32,829 nt of DNA from an uncultured Lachnospiraceae bacterium (GCA_947167135.1 CAMVGV010000030.1:1-32829), one strand, 5' to 3'; counted from the stretch's first letter, positions 8,760-17,742 are shown. Translations and numbers: made by a program. The notes: generated by a model from the letters alone, not told the origin.

Positions 8760-9572
8760 TTCGATTATCTCCGCGATCGCCCCATGGTCATTGTCATTCA
8801 CTGTCACCCTGTCAGCCACTGACTTCACTTCGTCCCGGGCATTGCTCACGGCGTAGCCGGTACCCGCTGCCTCTATCATTGAGATATCGTTTGCCTCGTC
8901 TCCAGCGGAAACGGTGTCCTCTATCGCCGTCCCCGTGTACTCCGCAAGATATTCAAGGGCATGTGCCTTGGTGGCGCTTAATCTCCCGAATTCCAGCAGT
9001 CTGTCACTGGAAAAAAGACTGAAGAGCCTGTCACTTATCATCGGGGTAATATATTTCCTGAAGTCTTCAAGCTTCGGCCTGTCATTTAAGGCCGCACAAA
9101 CTACCTTAAACGGAGGATGGGGAAGATATTTAAGAAGAGAATCCAGATCCTCCATCAAAAGAGGCTTCAGGGTCTTCCCGCTGGTATAGCTTTCCAAAAA
9201 GGGATCGTCGTGAAGGGCAACAACATTTTTCTCTGTATAGGTCTGGCAGAAAACCTTTTTTTTCTCCGCTTCCTCAAAAATAAAGCGGGTATCCTCTATG
9301 GAAACCGGTTCTTCAAATACTGTGTTCCAGCCTGAACCGTCAAAGGATGAAATAAGCGCCCCGTTAAAGCTTGCGATAAAAAAGCCCTTCCGTAAAAGGG
9401 AAAAGCGCTCTGCTATGGGCACAGTGTCCTCAAAGGGTCTTCCCGTCACAAAGGCAAAGAGGTTTCCCTCTCCGAGAAAACGGTCTATTGCATCAAGATC
9501 CTTATCGCTTATCCTCTTATCCTTTGTTAACAGGGTTAGATCCAGATCCGTAAATAAAAATTTCCTACTCAA
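8715..9572 (-). CDS. Cof-type HAD hydrolase with repeat-derived C-terminus
   Basis: A 285-residue cytoplasmic phosphatase of the HAD superfamily, Cof/YbiV type, acting on small phosphorylated metabolites such as sugar phosphates or flavin intermediates. Motif I is TDLDLTLL, motif II VTGRPF, and motif III/IV SAGDEANDISMIEAAG near the C-terminus, with the large Cof cap between. The start is TTG at 9572-9570: a GGAG lies eight bases upstream and the codon overlaps the PHP gene stop as TTGA. The last residues, KILRFAQDDK, are the translation of a TGTCATCCTGAG repeat read on the opposite strand, followed by VGSG and the stop. The native end was probably around EIIEKI. Confident in family, not in substrate. 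Confidence 0.9.
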   Translation of the reverse strand: MSRKFLFTDLDLTLLTKDKRISDKDLDAIDRFLGEGNLFAFVTGRPFEDTVPIAERFSLLRKGFFIASFNGALISSFDGSGWNTVFEEPVSIEDTRFIFEEAEKKKVFCQTYTEKNVVALHDDPFLESYTSGKTLKPLLMEDLDSLLKYLPHPPFKVVCAALNDRPKLEDFRKYITPMISDRLFSLFSSDRLLEFGRLSATKAHALEYLAEYTGTAIEDTVSAGDEANDISMIEAAGTGYAVSNARDEVKSVADRVTVNDNDHGAIAEIIEKILRFAQDDKVGSG

Positions 9573-10462
9573 AGATGATCTCCGTATTCTTTAAGCTGCT
9601 CATAAATTTCATAGGGGACATTAAGATTCCCGTATCCTACGGCAAGATCCACATCCGGTTTGTTTTTCCCGTGAAAGTCCGATCCTCCCGACTCCAGAAG
9701 ACCGTACTTTTCCGTAAGGAGCTGTAAACGCCTCACATCCGAGGAACTGTGGGTCGTGTACCTGGTTTCCATTGCTGCAAGCCCCGCTTCTTTAAGAGAG
9801 GCGATAAGCTTTTCCAGCCTTTCCGCTGAAAGCTTATATAGGAGCGGATGGGCAAGTACCGGTATTCCTCGGGCCTTTCTTATAAGCTCCACTCCCTTTT
9901 CCGGAGGAACCTTCTCCCTGGGGATAAAATAAGGCCCGTCGTCGCCTATCCAGCGTTCAAAGGCCTCATGAACCGAACGGGTATACCCGTTCTCAAGCAT
10001 ATATCTTCCGTAATGGGCTCTGGTGATAACGGCGCCGGGAAATCTCTCCTTTAGCTGTTCTATGGAGATATCCATATTGAGACCCTCCCGGAGCTTTTTA
10101 CACATCTTCCGGTTCCTTTCATCCCTTGAATCCCGGAAGTCCTTTAAATAGGCCGTAAAGGAAGGCTCCTTATAGTCTATGAAGAGTCCGACTATATGTA
10201 TGTCCTTTCCGTCCCTGTCGGTGGAAAGCTCCACTCCGTTTACGATCTTTGGTGCATTGGGAACCGACTCCGCCTCTGAATGGATCTCATCAAGACCCAG
10301 AACGGTATCGTGATCCGTAAGGGCCATAACCTTTAAGCGCTTCTCTGCCGCATAGGCAACAAGCTCAGGTATGGTGTATGTACCGTCGGATTTCACGGAA
10401 TGTACATGGAGGTCGATATAGTCCTTTTCCGTAACCCCGTCACGGATATTCCCCTCCAGCAT
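9569..10462 (-). CDS. PHP-domain phosphoesterase (YciV/RNase AM-like)
   Basis: A 297-residue metal-dependent phosphoesterase of the PHP family, similar in plan to YciV/RNase AM, which removes phosphates from 3',5'-nucleoside bisphosphates or degrades short RNA 5' to 3'. All PHP metal-ligand motifs are visible: YIDLHVHSVKSDG, ALTDHDTV, ELSTD, RAHYGRYM, PVLAHPLL and GGSDFHG. Two possible starts lie side by side, TTG at 10465 and ATG at 10462. I choose ATG 10462, which overlaps the ABC-F stop by one base (TGATG) and suggests coupled translation. The downstream HAD phosphatase overlaps it by three bases. The exact substrate is inferred from the family. Confidence 0.87.
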   Translation of the reverse strand: MLEGNIRDGVTEKDYIDLHVHSVKSDGTYTIPELVAYAAEKRLKVMALTDHDTVLGLDEIHSEAESVPNAPKIVNGVELSTDRDGKDIHIVGLFIDYKEPSFTAYLKDFRDSRDERNRKMCKKLREGLNMDISIEQLKERFPGAVITRAHYGRYMLENGYTRSVHEAFERWIGDDGPYFIPREKVPPEKGVELIRKARGIPVLAHPLLYKLSAERLEKLIASLKEAGLAAMETRYTTHSSSDVRRLQLLTEKYGLLESGGSDFHGKNKPDVDLAVGYGNLNVPYEIYEQLKEYGDHL

Positions 10463-12099
10463 CAATTTTCATCATCCTCAATTGCCGCCGTGTATACCGT
10501 GGACTTTCTGGCCGACTCGTTGGCTGCCAGATATTCGTCGTAGGTGGTGATCTTGTCCGTAAGTGTCCCCTCGGGGCTTATCTCCATTATCCGATTTGCG
10601 GTGGTCTCCACAAACTGATGGTCGTGGCAGGTGAAAAGCTCCACACCCGGGAACTTGATAAGTCCGTTATTCAGGGCGGTTATGGATTCCATATCCAGAT
10701 GGTTCGTGGGCTCGTCCAGGATAAGGCAGTTGGCACCGGATATCATCATCTTTGATAAGAGGCAGCGGACCTTTTCTCCCCCGGACAGCACATTTACCTT
10801 TTTCACCCCGTCCTCTCCCGGAAAGAGCATACGTCCAAGGAAGCCGCGGACGTAGGTCACATCCTTTACCGGTGAATAGCCTGTGAGCCATTCGGTAATG
10901 GTATAATCGCTGTCAAATTCCTTCGTATAGTCCTTCGGGAAATAGGCCTGGCTCGTGGTCACTCCCCACTTGTAGGTACCGGAATCCGGCTCCATTTCAC
11001 CCATAAGTATCTGGAAGAGAACGGTTACCGCCTGTTCATTTCCTCCGACGAACGCCACTTTGTCATCATGCCCCAGAACAAAGCTTATATTGTCAAGTAC
11101 CTTCTTTCCTTCGATGGTCTTTGAGATCCCCTCTACCGTCAGAACCTCGTTTCCTATCTCCCTGTCCGGGCGGAAATCCACATAGGGGTACTTCCTGGAT
11201 GAGGGCTTGATATCGTCAAGCTGTATCTTTTCCAGCGCCCTCTTACGGCTGGTCGCCTGCTTTGACTTCGAAGCATTGGCGGAGAAACGGGATATGAATT
11301 CCTGCAGCTCCTTTATCTTCTCTTCCTTCTTTTTATTGGCTTCCTGCTGCTGCCGCTTCATCAGCTGGCTGGACTCGTACCAGAAGTCGTAGTTTCCTGC
11401 GTAGAGCGTGATCTTTCCGTAGTCAATGTCCGCGGTACAGGTGCAGACCTTATTCAGGAAATATCTGTCGTGACTTACCACTATGACGGTATTGTCAAAG
11501 TTTATGAGGAATTCCTCCAGCCAGTCAATGGCATCCAGATCCAGGTGGTTTGTAGGCTCATCCAGAAGAAGGATGTCCGGTGAACCGAAAAGAGCCCTGG
11601 CAAGGAGAACCTTTACCTTTTCGGAACCCTTCAGATTCTTCATAACCTCCCTGTGGAGCTCGGTTTCTATTCCGAGTCCGTTAAGGAGAGTCTCGGCATC
11701 AGCCTCCGCTTCCCAGCCGTTCATTTCAGCAAATTCGGCTTCAAGCTCTGCGGCCTTCACTCCATCCTCGTCAGAAAAATCCTCCTTTGCGTAGATCTCG
11801 TCCTTTTCCTTCATTATCTCGAAAAGTCTTTTATTTCCCGCAATTACCACGTCCAGCACCACTTCCTCATCATACTTGAAGTGATCCTGTTCGAGGACCG
11901 ACATCCTCTGTCCGGGGGTAATGGAGATATCTCCCTTTGTCGTTTCCAAAGCCCCTGAGAGTATCTTTAGGAAAGTGGATTTACCCGCTCCGTTTGCTCC
12001 TATGAGCCCGTAGCAGTTCCCTTCCGAAAACTTTATATTAACATCCTCAAAAAGTGCCTTTTTTCCTACCCTGTATGTAACGTTATTTGCCTGGATCAT
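10462..12099 (-). CDS. ABC-F family ATPase, degenerate second Walker A
   Basis: A 545-residue soluble protein with two ABC ATPase domains and no membrane part, as in ABC-F translation factors (YbiT-like group) that act at the ribosomal E site. Domain 1 has GANGAGKST, signature LKGSEKVKVLLARAL and LLLDEPTNHLDLD. The linker between domains (about 240-300) is lysine-rich and helical (KKKEEKIKELQEFISRFS, SKSKQATSRKRAL). Domain 2 has LSGGEKVRCLLSKMM and LILDEPTNHLDMES, but its Walker A reads GGNEQAVTV, with V358 at the usual lysine position. An AAAGGTTAG site precedes the ATG. The PHP gene follows with a one-base overlap. Whether it gives antibiotic protection cannot be judged from sequence. Confidence 0.92.
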   Translation of the reverse strand: MIQANNVTYRVGKKALFEDVNIKFSEGNCYGLIGANGAGKSTFLKILSGALETTKGDISITPGQRMSVLEQDHFKYDEEVVLDVVIAGNKRLFEIMKEKDEIYAKEDFSDEDGVKAAELEAEFAEMNGWEAEADAETLLNGLGIETELHREVMKNLKGSEKVKVLLARALFGSPDILLLDEPTNHLDLDAIDWLEEFLINFDNTVIVVSHDRYFLNKVCTCTADIDYGKITLYAGNYDFWYESSQLMKRQQQEANKKKEEKIKELQEFISRFSANASKSKQATSRKRALEKIQLDDIKPSSRKYPYVDFRPDREIGNEVLTVEGISKTIEGKKVLDNISFVLGHDDKVAFVGGNEQAVTVLFQILMGEMEPDSGTYKWGVTTSQAYFPKDYTKEFDSDYTITEWLTGYSPVKDVTYVRGFLGRMLFPGEDGVKKVNVLSGGEKVRCLLSKMMISGANCLILDEPTNHLDMESITALNNGLIKFPGVELFTCHDHQFVETTANRIMEISPEGTLTDKITTYDEYLAANESARKSTVYTAAIEDDEN

Positions 12100-12141
12100 T
12101 AAAACTCTAACCTTTCTTTAATGTTATCCTTCTTTCCTACG

Positions 12142-12176
12142 GGGCACTGACGCGCTTAGCGCGTCAATACGTGCCC
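12142..12176. repeat. Nested palindrome (GGGCAC...GTGCCC)
   Basis: An outer stem GGGCAC (12142-12147) with GTGCCC (12171-12176) encloses a perfect inner hairpin TGACGCGC-TTA-GCGCGTCA (12148-12166). There is no U-tract directly after it, so it resembles a small palindromic element rather than a terminator. It lies between ppk and the ABC-F gene. Confidence 0.8.
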
Positions 12177-12177
12177 G

Positions 12178-12200
12178 AAAAACGTCCACTGGACGTTTTT
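12178..12200. terminator. Bidirectional terminator-like hairpin
   Basis: A perfect 10-base-pair stem, AAAAACGTCC-ACT-GGACGTTTTT, with a run of five T on either strand. It sits just after the ppk stop codon on the minus strand, so it can end the polyphosphate operon before the ABC-F gene. Confidence 0.75.
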
Positions 12201-12226
12201 CCATCCTGAGCGAAGCGAAGGATCTT
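12201..12226 (+). repeat. TGTCATCCTGAG-family copy at the ppk stop
   Basis: A short-form copy lacking its first bases (CCATCCTGAGCG to GGATCTT). Its last two T bases are part of the ppk stop codon (TTA on plus, TAA on minus), so the element starts exactly where the reading frame ends. Confidence 0.85.
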
Positions 12227-14444
12227 AATTCTCCTCCCCCGCAGGACTCATCTCCGGAATGAAAACCCTGTCAGTCAGGACCTGCTGTCTCCTTCTGGCG
12301 TTTTCAAGTGCCTCCTTGCAGAGCTCCTTCTGGGAATTCACCGCCTTTTTCCCCCTCCTGTCGGGCTTTTCGTAATTTCCCTCGGGGGTGAGCACATGAG
12401 CCTTAATTGTATCAGAAAGCTCAAGGGAAAGGAAGTGCCTTAAATCTGCCCTTAATTCCTCGCGCTCTACAGGAAAGACTATCTCCACCCTTCTGTCCAG
12501 GTTTCTCGGCATCCAATCGGCGCTGCCGAGGTAGTACTCCTCGTTTCCCCCGTTCAGGAAGTAGAATATCCTGCTGTGCTCCAGGAAAAAGCCCACTATG
12601 GAGCGCACCGTTATATTCTCCGAAATACCGGGGATCCCTGTCTTCAGGCTGCAGATACCCCTTATTATGAGATCGATCTTTACACCGGCAGCGGAAGCCC
12701 TGTAGAGAGCCTCTATGATATCCGGATCACAGAGGGAGTTCATCTTTGCGATTATCCTTGCTTCCCTTCCTGCCTTTGCATGCATTTCCTCCCGGCCTAT
12801 CAGATAGATAAACCTGTCCTTTAGCCAGAGAGGTGCTACGGAAAGCTTATTCCAGGCAACAGGCTCCGAATAACCGGAAAGCATATTAAAGACAGCGGTA
12901 GCGTCCTCACCTATAGCCTCCGAGCAGGTTAAAAGCCCCATATCGGTATAGAATCTGGCGGTGGTATCGTTGTAGTTTCCGGTACCCAGGTGCACATATC
13001 TCCTTATGCCCTCTTCTTCCCGCCGTACCACAAGGGCTATCTTTGAATGGGTCTTTAAGCCGACAAGTCCGTAGATCACGTGGCAGCCCGCTTTTTCAAG
13101 GGTTCTCGCCCAGTTTATGTTATGCTCTTCATCGAATCTCGCCTTTAATTCCACCAGTACCATGACCTGTTTTCCGTTCTCTGCGGCCCTTGCAAGTGCC
13201 GCAATTATAGGCGAGTTTCCGCTGACCCTGTAAAGTGTCATTTTTATGGCAAGGGTATCCTTGTCATCGGCGGCGGTCCTTATGAAATCCACCACCGGTT
13301 CAAAGGACTCGTAGGGGTGCTGCAAAAGTATATCCCCCTTCCTTATCTGGGTGAAGATATCCTCGTCCTTTACCATGTACTTCGGCTGTCTGGGGGTCCA
13401 GCCCGGGATCTTTAAGTCATCATAGCCCGGAAGGGAAGCGATCTTTGACAGGAAGGCAAGATCCAGTGGTCCGTTTATCCTGTAAATATCCTGCTCTCCC
13501 ACATTCAGTTCTTCAATAAGGATATGAAGAAGCGCCGGATCTATCCCCTCTTCCACCTCAAGCCTTATGACCTCGCCCCACTGGCGCCGCTTTACCTGCT
13601 TTTCAATCTCTTTAAGGAGATCCTCGGCCTCATCCTCATCTATTGCGAGGTCGGCATTCCGCATGATCCTGAATGGATGGGCGCATTCTATCCTGTAATT
13701 AAGGAAAAGACGGCTGAGATTCCGCTCAATAACCTCCTCCAGAAGAATAAAGGTTCTTTCGCTCTTACTGTCGGAGCCCAGATCTGAAGGAATGGCTATC
13801 AGCCTGGGCAGCACATCCGGCACCTGAACCAGCGCAAAGTCCGTCTCAGCCGGCTTTTTTTCGCCGTCCTTTTCCCTCTCCCTGCTCAAAAGATTCGCGC
13901 TGTCAAGGGGAGTCATTATTGCCCCTATATTAAGCGTCTTGTTTCTAACGAGCGGGAAGGGTCTTGAGGAATCCACCGCCATGGGGGTAAGAACCGGGAA
14001 TATCTCCTCTTCAAAGTATTTGTCGAGATATGCCCCTTCCTTCGCCGACAGCTCCTCATGCCGCGAAATGATCCTTATGCCCTTTTCCTTCAAAAGAGGC
14101 AGCAGCGAACGTCTCCAGGTCACATACTGCAGATCCGTGAACTCATGTGTCACCGTGGAAAGCTCGGAAAGCTGTTCCTTCGGTGTCATCCCTGCGATAT
14201 CCCTTTTATTATAGCCTGCATGAACCATATCCTTTAAGGATGCCACCCGCACCATAAAGAATTCATCCAGATTTGATGCCGTGATCCCCAGCATTTTGAC
14301 ACGCTCTAAAAGGGGAAGGCTCTTGTCCCTCGCCTCTTCCAGAACCCTCTCGTCAAACTTCATCCAGGAAAGCTCCCGGTTAATGTAATACTCCGGAGAT
14401 CTGTAATCAATACCACCCGTTTTCTTTTTGTCCCATGTCTTCAT
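12225..14444 (-). CDS. ppk: Polyphosphate kinase 1
   Basis: A 739-residue enzyme that reversibly moves the gamma phosphate of ATP onto inorganic polyphosphate. The N-terminal domain opens with YINRELSWMKFDERVLEEA and SNLDEFFMVRVASL, both typical of PPK1. The two phospholipase-D-like catalytic domains follow. The autophosphorylated histidine is H466 in GLVGLKTHSKIALVVRREE, and the second conserved histidine is H623 in FFLEHSRIFYF. The nucleotide- and metal-contacting stretches KMTLYRVS and LVELKARFDEEHN are intact. Length is normal for the family. It starts 13 bases after the ppx stop with AAAGGAACAGGA upstream, so both opposing polyphosphate enzymes are in one operon. Confidence 0.97.
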   Translation of the reverse strand: MKTWDKKKTGGIDYRSPEYYINRELSWMKFDERVLEEARDKSLPLLERVKMLGITASNLDEFFMVRVASLKDMVHAGYNKRDIAGMTPKEQLSELSTVTHEFTDLQYVTWRRSLLPLLKEKGIRIISRHEELSAKEGAYLDKYFEEEIFPVLTPMAVDSSRPFPLVRNKTLNIGAIMTPLDSANLLSREREKDGEKKPAETDFALVQVPDVLPRLIAIPSDLGSDSKSERTFILLEEVIERNLSRLFLNYRIECAHPFRIMRNADLAIDEDEAEDLLKEIEKQVKRRQWGEVIRLEVEEGIDPALLHILIEELNVGEQDIYRINGPLDLAFLSKIASLPGYDDLKIPGWTPRQPKYMVKDEDIFTQIRKGDILLQHPYESFEPVVDFIRTAADDKDTLAIKMTLYRVSGNSPIIAALARAAENGKQVMVLVELKARFDEEHNINWARTLEKAGCHVIYGLVGLKTHSKIALVVRREEEGIRRYVHLGTGNYNDTTARFYTDMGLLTCSEAIGEDATAVFNMLSGYSEPVAWNKLSVAPLWLKDRFIYLIGREEMHAKAGREARIIAKMNSLCDPDIIEALYRASAAGVKIDLIIRGICSLKTGIPGISENITVRSIVGFFLEHSRIFYFLNGGNEEYYLGSADWMPRNLDRRVEIVFPVEREELRADLRHFLSLELSDTIKAHVLTPEGNYEKPDRRGKKAVNSQKELCKEALENARRRQQVLTDRVFIPEMSPAGEEN

Positions 14445-14457
14445 AAGTCCTGTTCCT

Positions 14458-16014
14458 TTATGCCTTTTTCCTTAGTACCGGTTTAAGTCCGAAAACCTCC
14501 TCAAAGAGACCTGTTTTTTCAAAGAACAGCCCTCTTTCCAGAGCAATGTTATTGTCAGTATCAACTGTTATGATAAGCTCCTTATCCTTGACAACGGCTT
14601 TAACACCGTTAAATCTCCTCTTATAGCTCCTGACCATTCCCGATGCCAGCCGGAGTATGGCGGTCAGCTTCACCACCGTAAGGTAATTTTTCTCGTCGAA
14701 TCCGCTTTCCATAACGTCTTCATAGGAGATATCCTTCGGATAGGAGGATGATACTATCACCGCAACCATCTCCCTTTCCACATGGGAGAGGCCGATTATC
14801 TCCGTCCCCATTATTATCGAATAGGCACTGGGACCGGGAGTTGACAGGGAGACAAATCTTCCCACATCCCGCAGTCTTGATGCTATCTCAAGGATCAGCC
14901 TTCCCCTGGCATCCAGACCGTGATACTTCTTCATACCGTCAAATACGGCAAGGGCGCTCTTTGAGAGGATATCCCCCATATTCTGTCCGCCCCGGTATCT
15001 TGTCGAGATATTCTCGACACTGGTAATGATATCCTGGCTGAAGTCATGGTCTGATCTTATTATCCTGTTCTTTTCGGCATAGTCATAGGCGATACCGTCG
15101 GACAGAGCCACTCCGGGGACAAAGATCTTTACGGCCTCCACCGCCTTTATTAAGTGCTTTACTATATATGCCGAGGGAATGAGGAGGGAGGCGCTCTCCA
15201 TGGGGATCCCGATCTCCCTTGATATCTGCTCCCCGGACATCTGCTTAAGCCTGTCGATGAACTTCACGAACTGTTCCGCCGTAACGGAGCGCTCATCGCT
15301 GTCTCCCTGAACCGCTGCATCGTACATTCCTTCTCCGGAAAGCTTATGCAGTATATAGGGAAGGTGGTCATCTATAACAATGATATTCTTTATGGAGAGC
15401 TTTTTCAGATACATCTTTTTGAAGCCATGTATCTCATTTTCGATAAGCTCGCTTAAAAGCTCCTCATAGCTGTAGCTTGCAGGCTCCAGCTCGCTTAGGG
15501 AGCGCCTTAGCCGGAGCTTCCCGAGCATCAGGTTCACCGTGGTTATAAGCTTTGATGAATCAAAGATCGAAACCTGTGTGCTGCCGCCTCCGATATCGAT
15601 AAGTGCGGTGCCGCTCTCGATTATGCTGTGGAAATTCCTGCTTTTCAGCGCCACAGACTTGATATCCAGAAAGCGCTGCTCCGAATTACTTAAAGGGAGC
15701 ACCGTGATCCCGGTCCTTAGCTTTATATGGTCAAGGATCACCTTTGTATTGTCGGTCTCCCTGATTGCGGAGGTTCCGAAGGCACGGAAGGAATCCACGT
15801 GGTAGGAATCCATTATCTCCTTAAAGCCCTTAAGCACGCTACAGAGCTCATCCATACGTTCATAGCTTATTTTACCGGTATTGTAGCTGTCCGTGCCAAG
15901 CTCTATCCTGTGCCTTATATAATCAAGCTCCTTAACCCCGTTTTTCCGGCTTAGCTCAAATATCTTCATTCCGATCTCATAGGAACCCACATCTATCGCT
16001 GCAAATAGCTTCAT
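14458..16014 (-). CDS. ppx: Exopolyphosphatase, Ppx/GppA family
   Basis: A 518-residue ASKHA-fold phosphatase that would remove terminal phosphate from polyphosphate, or the 5' phosphate of pppGpp. The phosphate 1 motif is AAIDVGSYEIGMKIFE, the conserved FGTSAIRE and the second phosphate loop LIDIGGGSTQVSIF are present, and the C-terminal third is an HD-like helical domain containing LDARGRLILEIASRLRDVGRF. In E. coli Ppx this domain extends the active site. The HHIGHHDH-type motif is not obvious here, so it may be structural. It lies between the AAA+ gene (28 bases upstream) and ppk (13 bases downstream). Ppx versus GppA activity cannot be separated by sequence; the ppk neighbour favours Ppx. 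Confidence 0.93.
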   Translation of the reverse strand: MKLFAAIDVGSYEIGMKIFELSRKNGVKELDYIRHRIELGTDSYNTGKISYERMDELCSVLKGFKEIMDSYHVDSFRAFGTSAIRETDNTKVILDHIKLRTGITVLPLSNSEQRFLDIKSVALKSRNFHSIIESGTALIDIGGGSTQVSIFDSSKLITTVNLMLGKLRLRRSLSELEPASYSYEELLSELIENEIHGFKKMYLKKLSIKNIIVIDDHLPYILHKLSGEGMYDAAVQGDSDERSVTAEQFVKFIDRLKQMSGEQISREIGIPMESASLLIPSAYIVKHLIKAVEAVKIFVPGVALSDGIAYDYAEKNRIIRSDHDFSQDIITSVENISTRYRGGQNMGDILSKSALAVFDGMKKYHGLDARGRLILEIASRLRDVGRFVSLSTPGPSAYSIIMGTEIIGLSHVEREMVAVIVSSSYPKDISYEDVMESGFDEKNYLTVVKLTAILRLASGMVRSYKRRFNGVKAVVKDKELIITVDTDNNIALERGLFFEKTGLFEEVFGLKPVLRKKA

Positions 16015-16042
16015 ATTATGCCGCTCCCTTCCGTCTTTTCCT

Positions 16043-17632
16043 TCAAACTCTGACTCCCTCCAGATACAGTATAAACTGCTCAGCTGTCCTGCCGCTCATT
16101 CCTCCGTGGGACAGTTCCCACTTATTTGCTTCATAGAGGAGCTCCTCATCGCTTATTTCAAGCCCTCTTCTTTTCGCAAGTGTCAGTACTATATTGTCGT
16201 ATTCCTTTTTTCCCGGACGTCCGAAGTAGATCTTTTCACCGAACCTCGCGGATAAGGACAGCTTTTCCTGCACCGTATCGCTCTCGTGGATATCATCGTT
16301 CTTTCCCCGGTCCAGCTTGTCGGAAAAGCCCTCGTGTATCAAATGCCTCCTGTTGCTCGTTGCGTAGATCAGGATATTGTCCGGCTTCTTTTCGAGACCT
16401 CCCTCGATAAGTGCCTTCAGATATTTGTACTCAACCTCAGAGTCTTCAAATGACAGATCATCCATATATATGATAAAGCGGTAATTCCTGTTCTTTATCT
16501 CCTTCACCACATCATTTAAGTCACCGGCCTGATGCTTAAATACCTCTATTATCCTTAGGCCTTCATCAAAGTAACGGTTAAGTATACCCTTTATGCAGCT
16601 TGACTTCCCGGTGCCCGCATCCCCGAAGAGCAGCACGTTGTTTGCGCTCCTCCCCTTCAGGAAGGCCTCGGTATTGTCAACGAGCCTCTTTTTCTGTGCT
16701 TCCATGCCCACAATATCCTCAAGCATGACATGCTTTACCCTTGTTATGGGCTCGATAACGAGCTTTTCCTTCTCGTCATGGCTTAGCCTGAATGCCTTAT
16801 GCTGTCCGTACTTTCCGACTCCGAAATCCCGGTAATACTCATTCAGGTTTCGAAGGAAGTCCTCATCGTCTTCAGATCCCTCAAGCTTTTCTGACAGCGC
16901 TACTATCCTGTCCCTTATCCTTTTATTGAAGGTTTCCCCTTCTCTCAGATGATCCGCATCGTAAGAATCTATCAGTACTTTTATCCCGTCTTCCCCGGAG
17001 TTAAAGATTCTTCCCGGGTCCAGCTTAAACAGTGATCTGAATATAGCTACATCGTGCAATGCCGCGTCCTTTAAGCTCCCGCCTATCTCTCCCCGTCTCT
17101 CTGCCGCCAGGGTGTACGGGTTTTCATTATTTATGAGAGTATAAGCCAGAAAGCAGTGCCAGAGATTCCCGTAAAAGCCGTAGCGCTCCGACAGTGCGAT
17201 AAGCTCCGATAGTACGGAATATGCCTTTCCTTCATCTGCCCCGTCTTTCCCTAAAGCGAGACCTTCTATGCTTTTCAGAATATCCTCGTGCTTAAGTCCC
17301 TTATAGAGTATAAGAGCATCGGTCCCAACCGGAGAGTCAAAGACCGTCTGTTCTCCAAGACCCCTTTCCTTCATAATTTTATACTGCTTCTTCCGGCTCT
17401 CGGACATAATATCCTCAAAAATCCTCGTCACCCCACCGGCATTGAAATCATTGTGGGTAAGCGTCTTCAGTCTTTCAAGCTTCGAGCGTTCTCTTTCTCT
17501 GTCAAGGACCTTCATCCCTTTTTCGATCTTATATCCCGCGATACTCTCGCTGACTGCCATCCTCTCCTCGTAGAGCGACACTATCCTTTCGTCTATTCCG
17601 TCTATTTTTTCACGTAATTCCTGCAGCTCCAT
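16043..17632 (-). CDS. Chorismate mutase (AroQ) fused to DUF815 AAA+ ATPase
   Basis: A 529-residue soluble fusion. Residues 1-85 match the AroQ chorismate mutase domain, as found at the N-terminus of PheA proteins. Aligned by eye to the E. coli enzyme, every active-site residue is present: R7, R24, K35, D44, R47, E48, S79 and Q83. Residues about 90-525 match the DUF815 AAA+ family: Walker A GDAGTGKSS (about 336-344), Walker B-like FIIYMDDLSFED (about 380-391), then EGGLEKKPDNILIYATSNRRHL and an arginine-bearing SARFGEKIYFG. DUF815 proteins have no settled function. AGGAGG lies five bases before the ATG. It is the first gene of the operon with ppx and ppk, so its job may be linked to phosphate or stress state. 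I know of no such fusion, but cannot search. Confidence 0.9.
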   Translation of the reverse strand: MELQELREKIDGIDERIVSLYEERMAVSESIAGYKIEKGMKVLDRERERSKLERLKTLTHNDFNAGGVTRIFEDIMSESRKKQYKIMKERGLGEQTVFDSPVGTDALILYKGLKHEDILKSIEGLALGKDGADEGKAYSVLSELIALSERYGFYGNLWHCFLAYTLINNENPYTLAAERRGEIGGSLKDAALHDVAIFRSLFKLDPGRIFNSGEDGIKVLIDSYDADHLREGETFNKRIRDRIVALSEKLEGSEDDEDFLRNLNEYYRDFGVGKYGQHKAFRLSHDEKEKLVIEPITRVKHVMLEDIVGMEAQKKRLVDNTEAFLKGRSANNVLLFGDAGTGKSSCIKGILNRYFDEGLRIIEVFKHQAGDLNDVVKEIKNRNYRFIIYMDDLSFEDSEVEYKYLKALIEGGLEKKPDNILIYATSNRRHLIHEGFSDKLDRGKNDDIHESDTVQEKLSLSARFGEKIYFGRPGKKEYDNIVLTLAKRRGLEISDEELLYEANKWELSHGGMSGRTAEQFILYLEGVRV

Positions 17633-17698
17633 GAATCCTCCTGATCCCGTGATCTACTGCCACGGCTTATTGTTCCACCCCTCAATATACACCCTGTT

Positions 17699-17728
17699 AT
17701 TGTAGCCCATTTTGCCTCTTTCTTTCAA
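17699..17728 (-). promoter_or_regulatory. Promoter of the polyphosphate operon
   Basis: On the minus strand TTGAAA (17728-17723) and TACAAT (17704-17699) are separated by 18 bases, a good sigma-A-type promoter. Transcription would start near 17692 and give a leader of about 60 bases before the chorismate mutase-AAA+ gene. Confidence 0.5.
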
Positions 17729-17742
17729 TCCTATTTTAATGA

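Noticed and set aside
12142-12200. Small RNA gene
   Set aside because: Palindromes and a terminator are clear, but no promoter could be recognised to drive a separate transcript.
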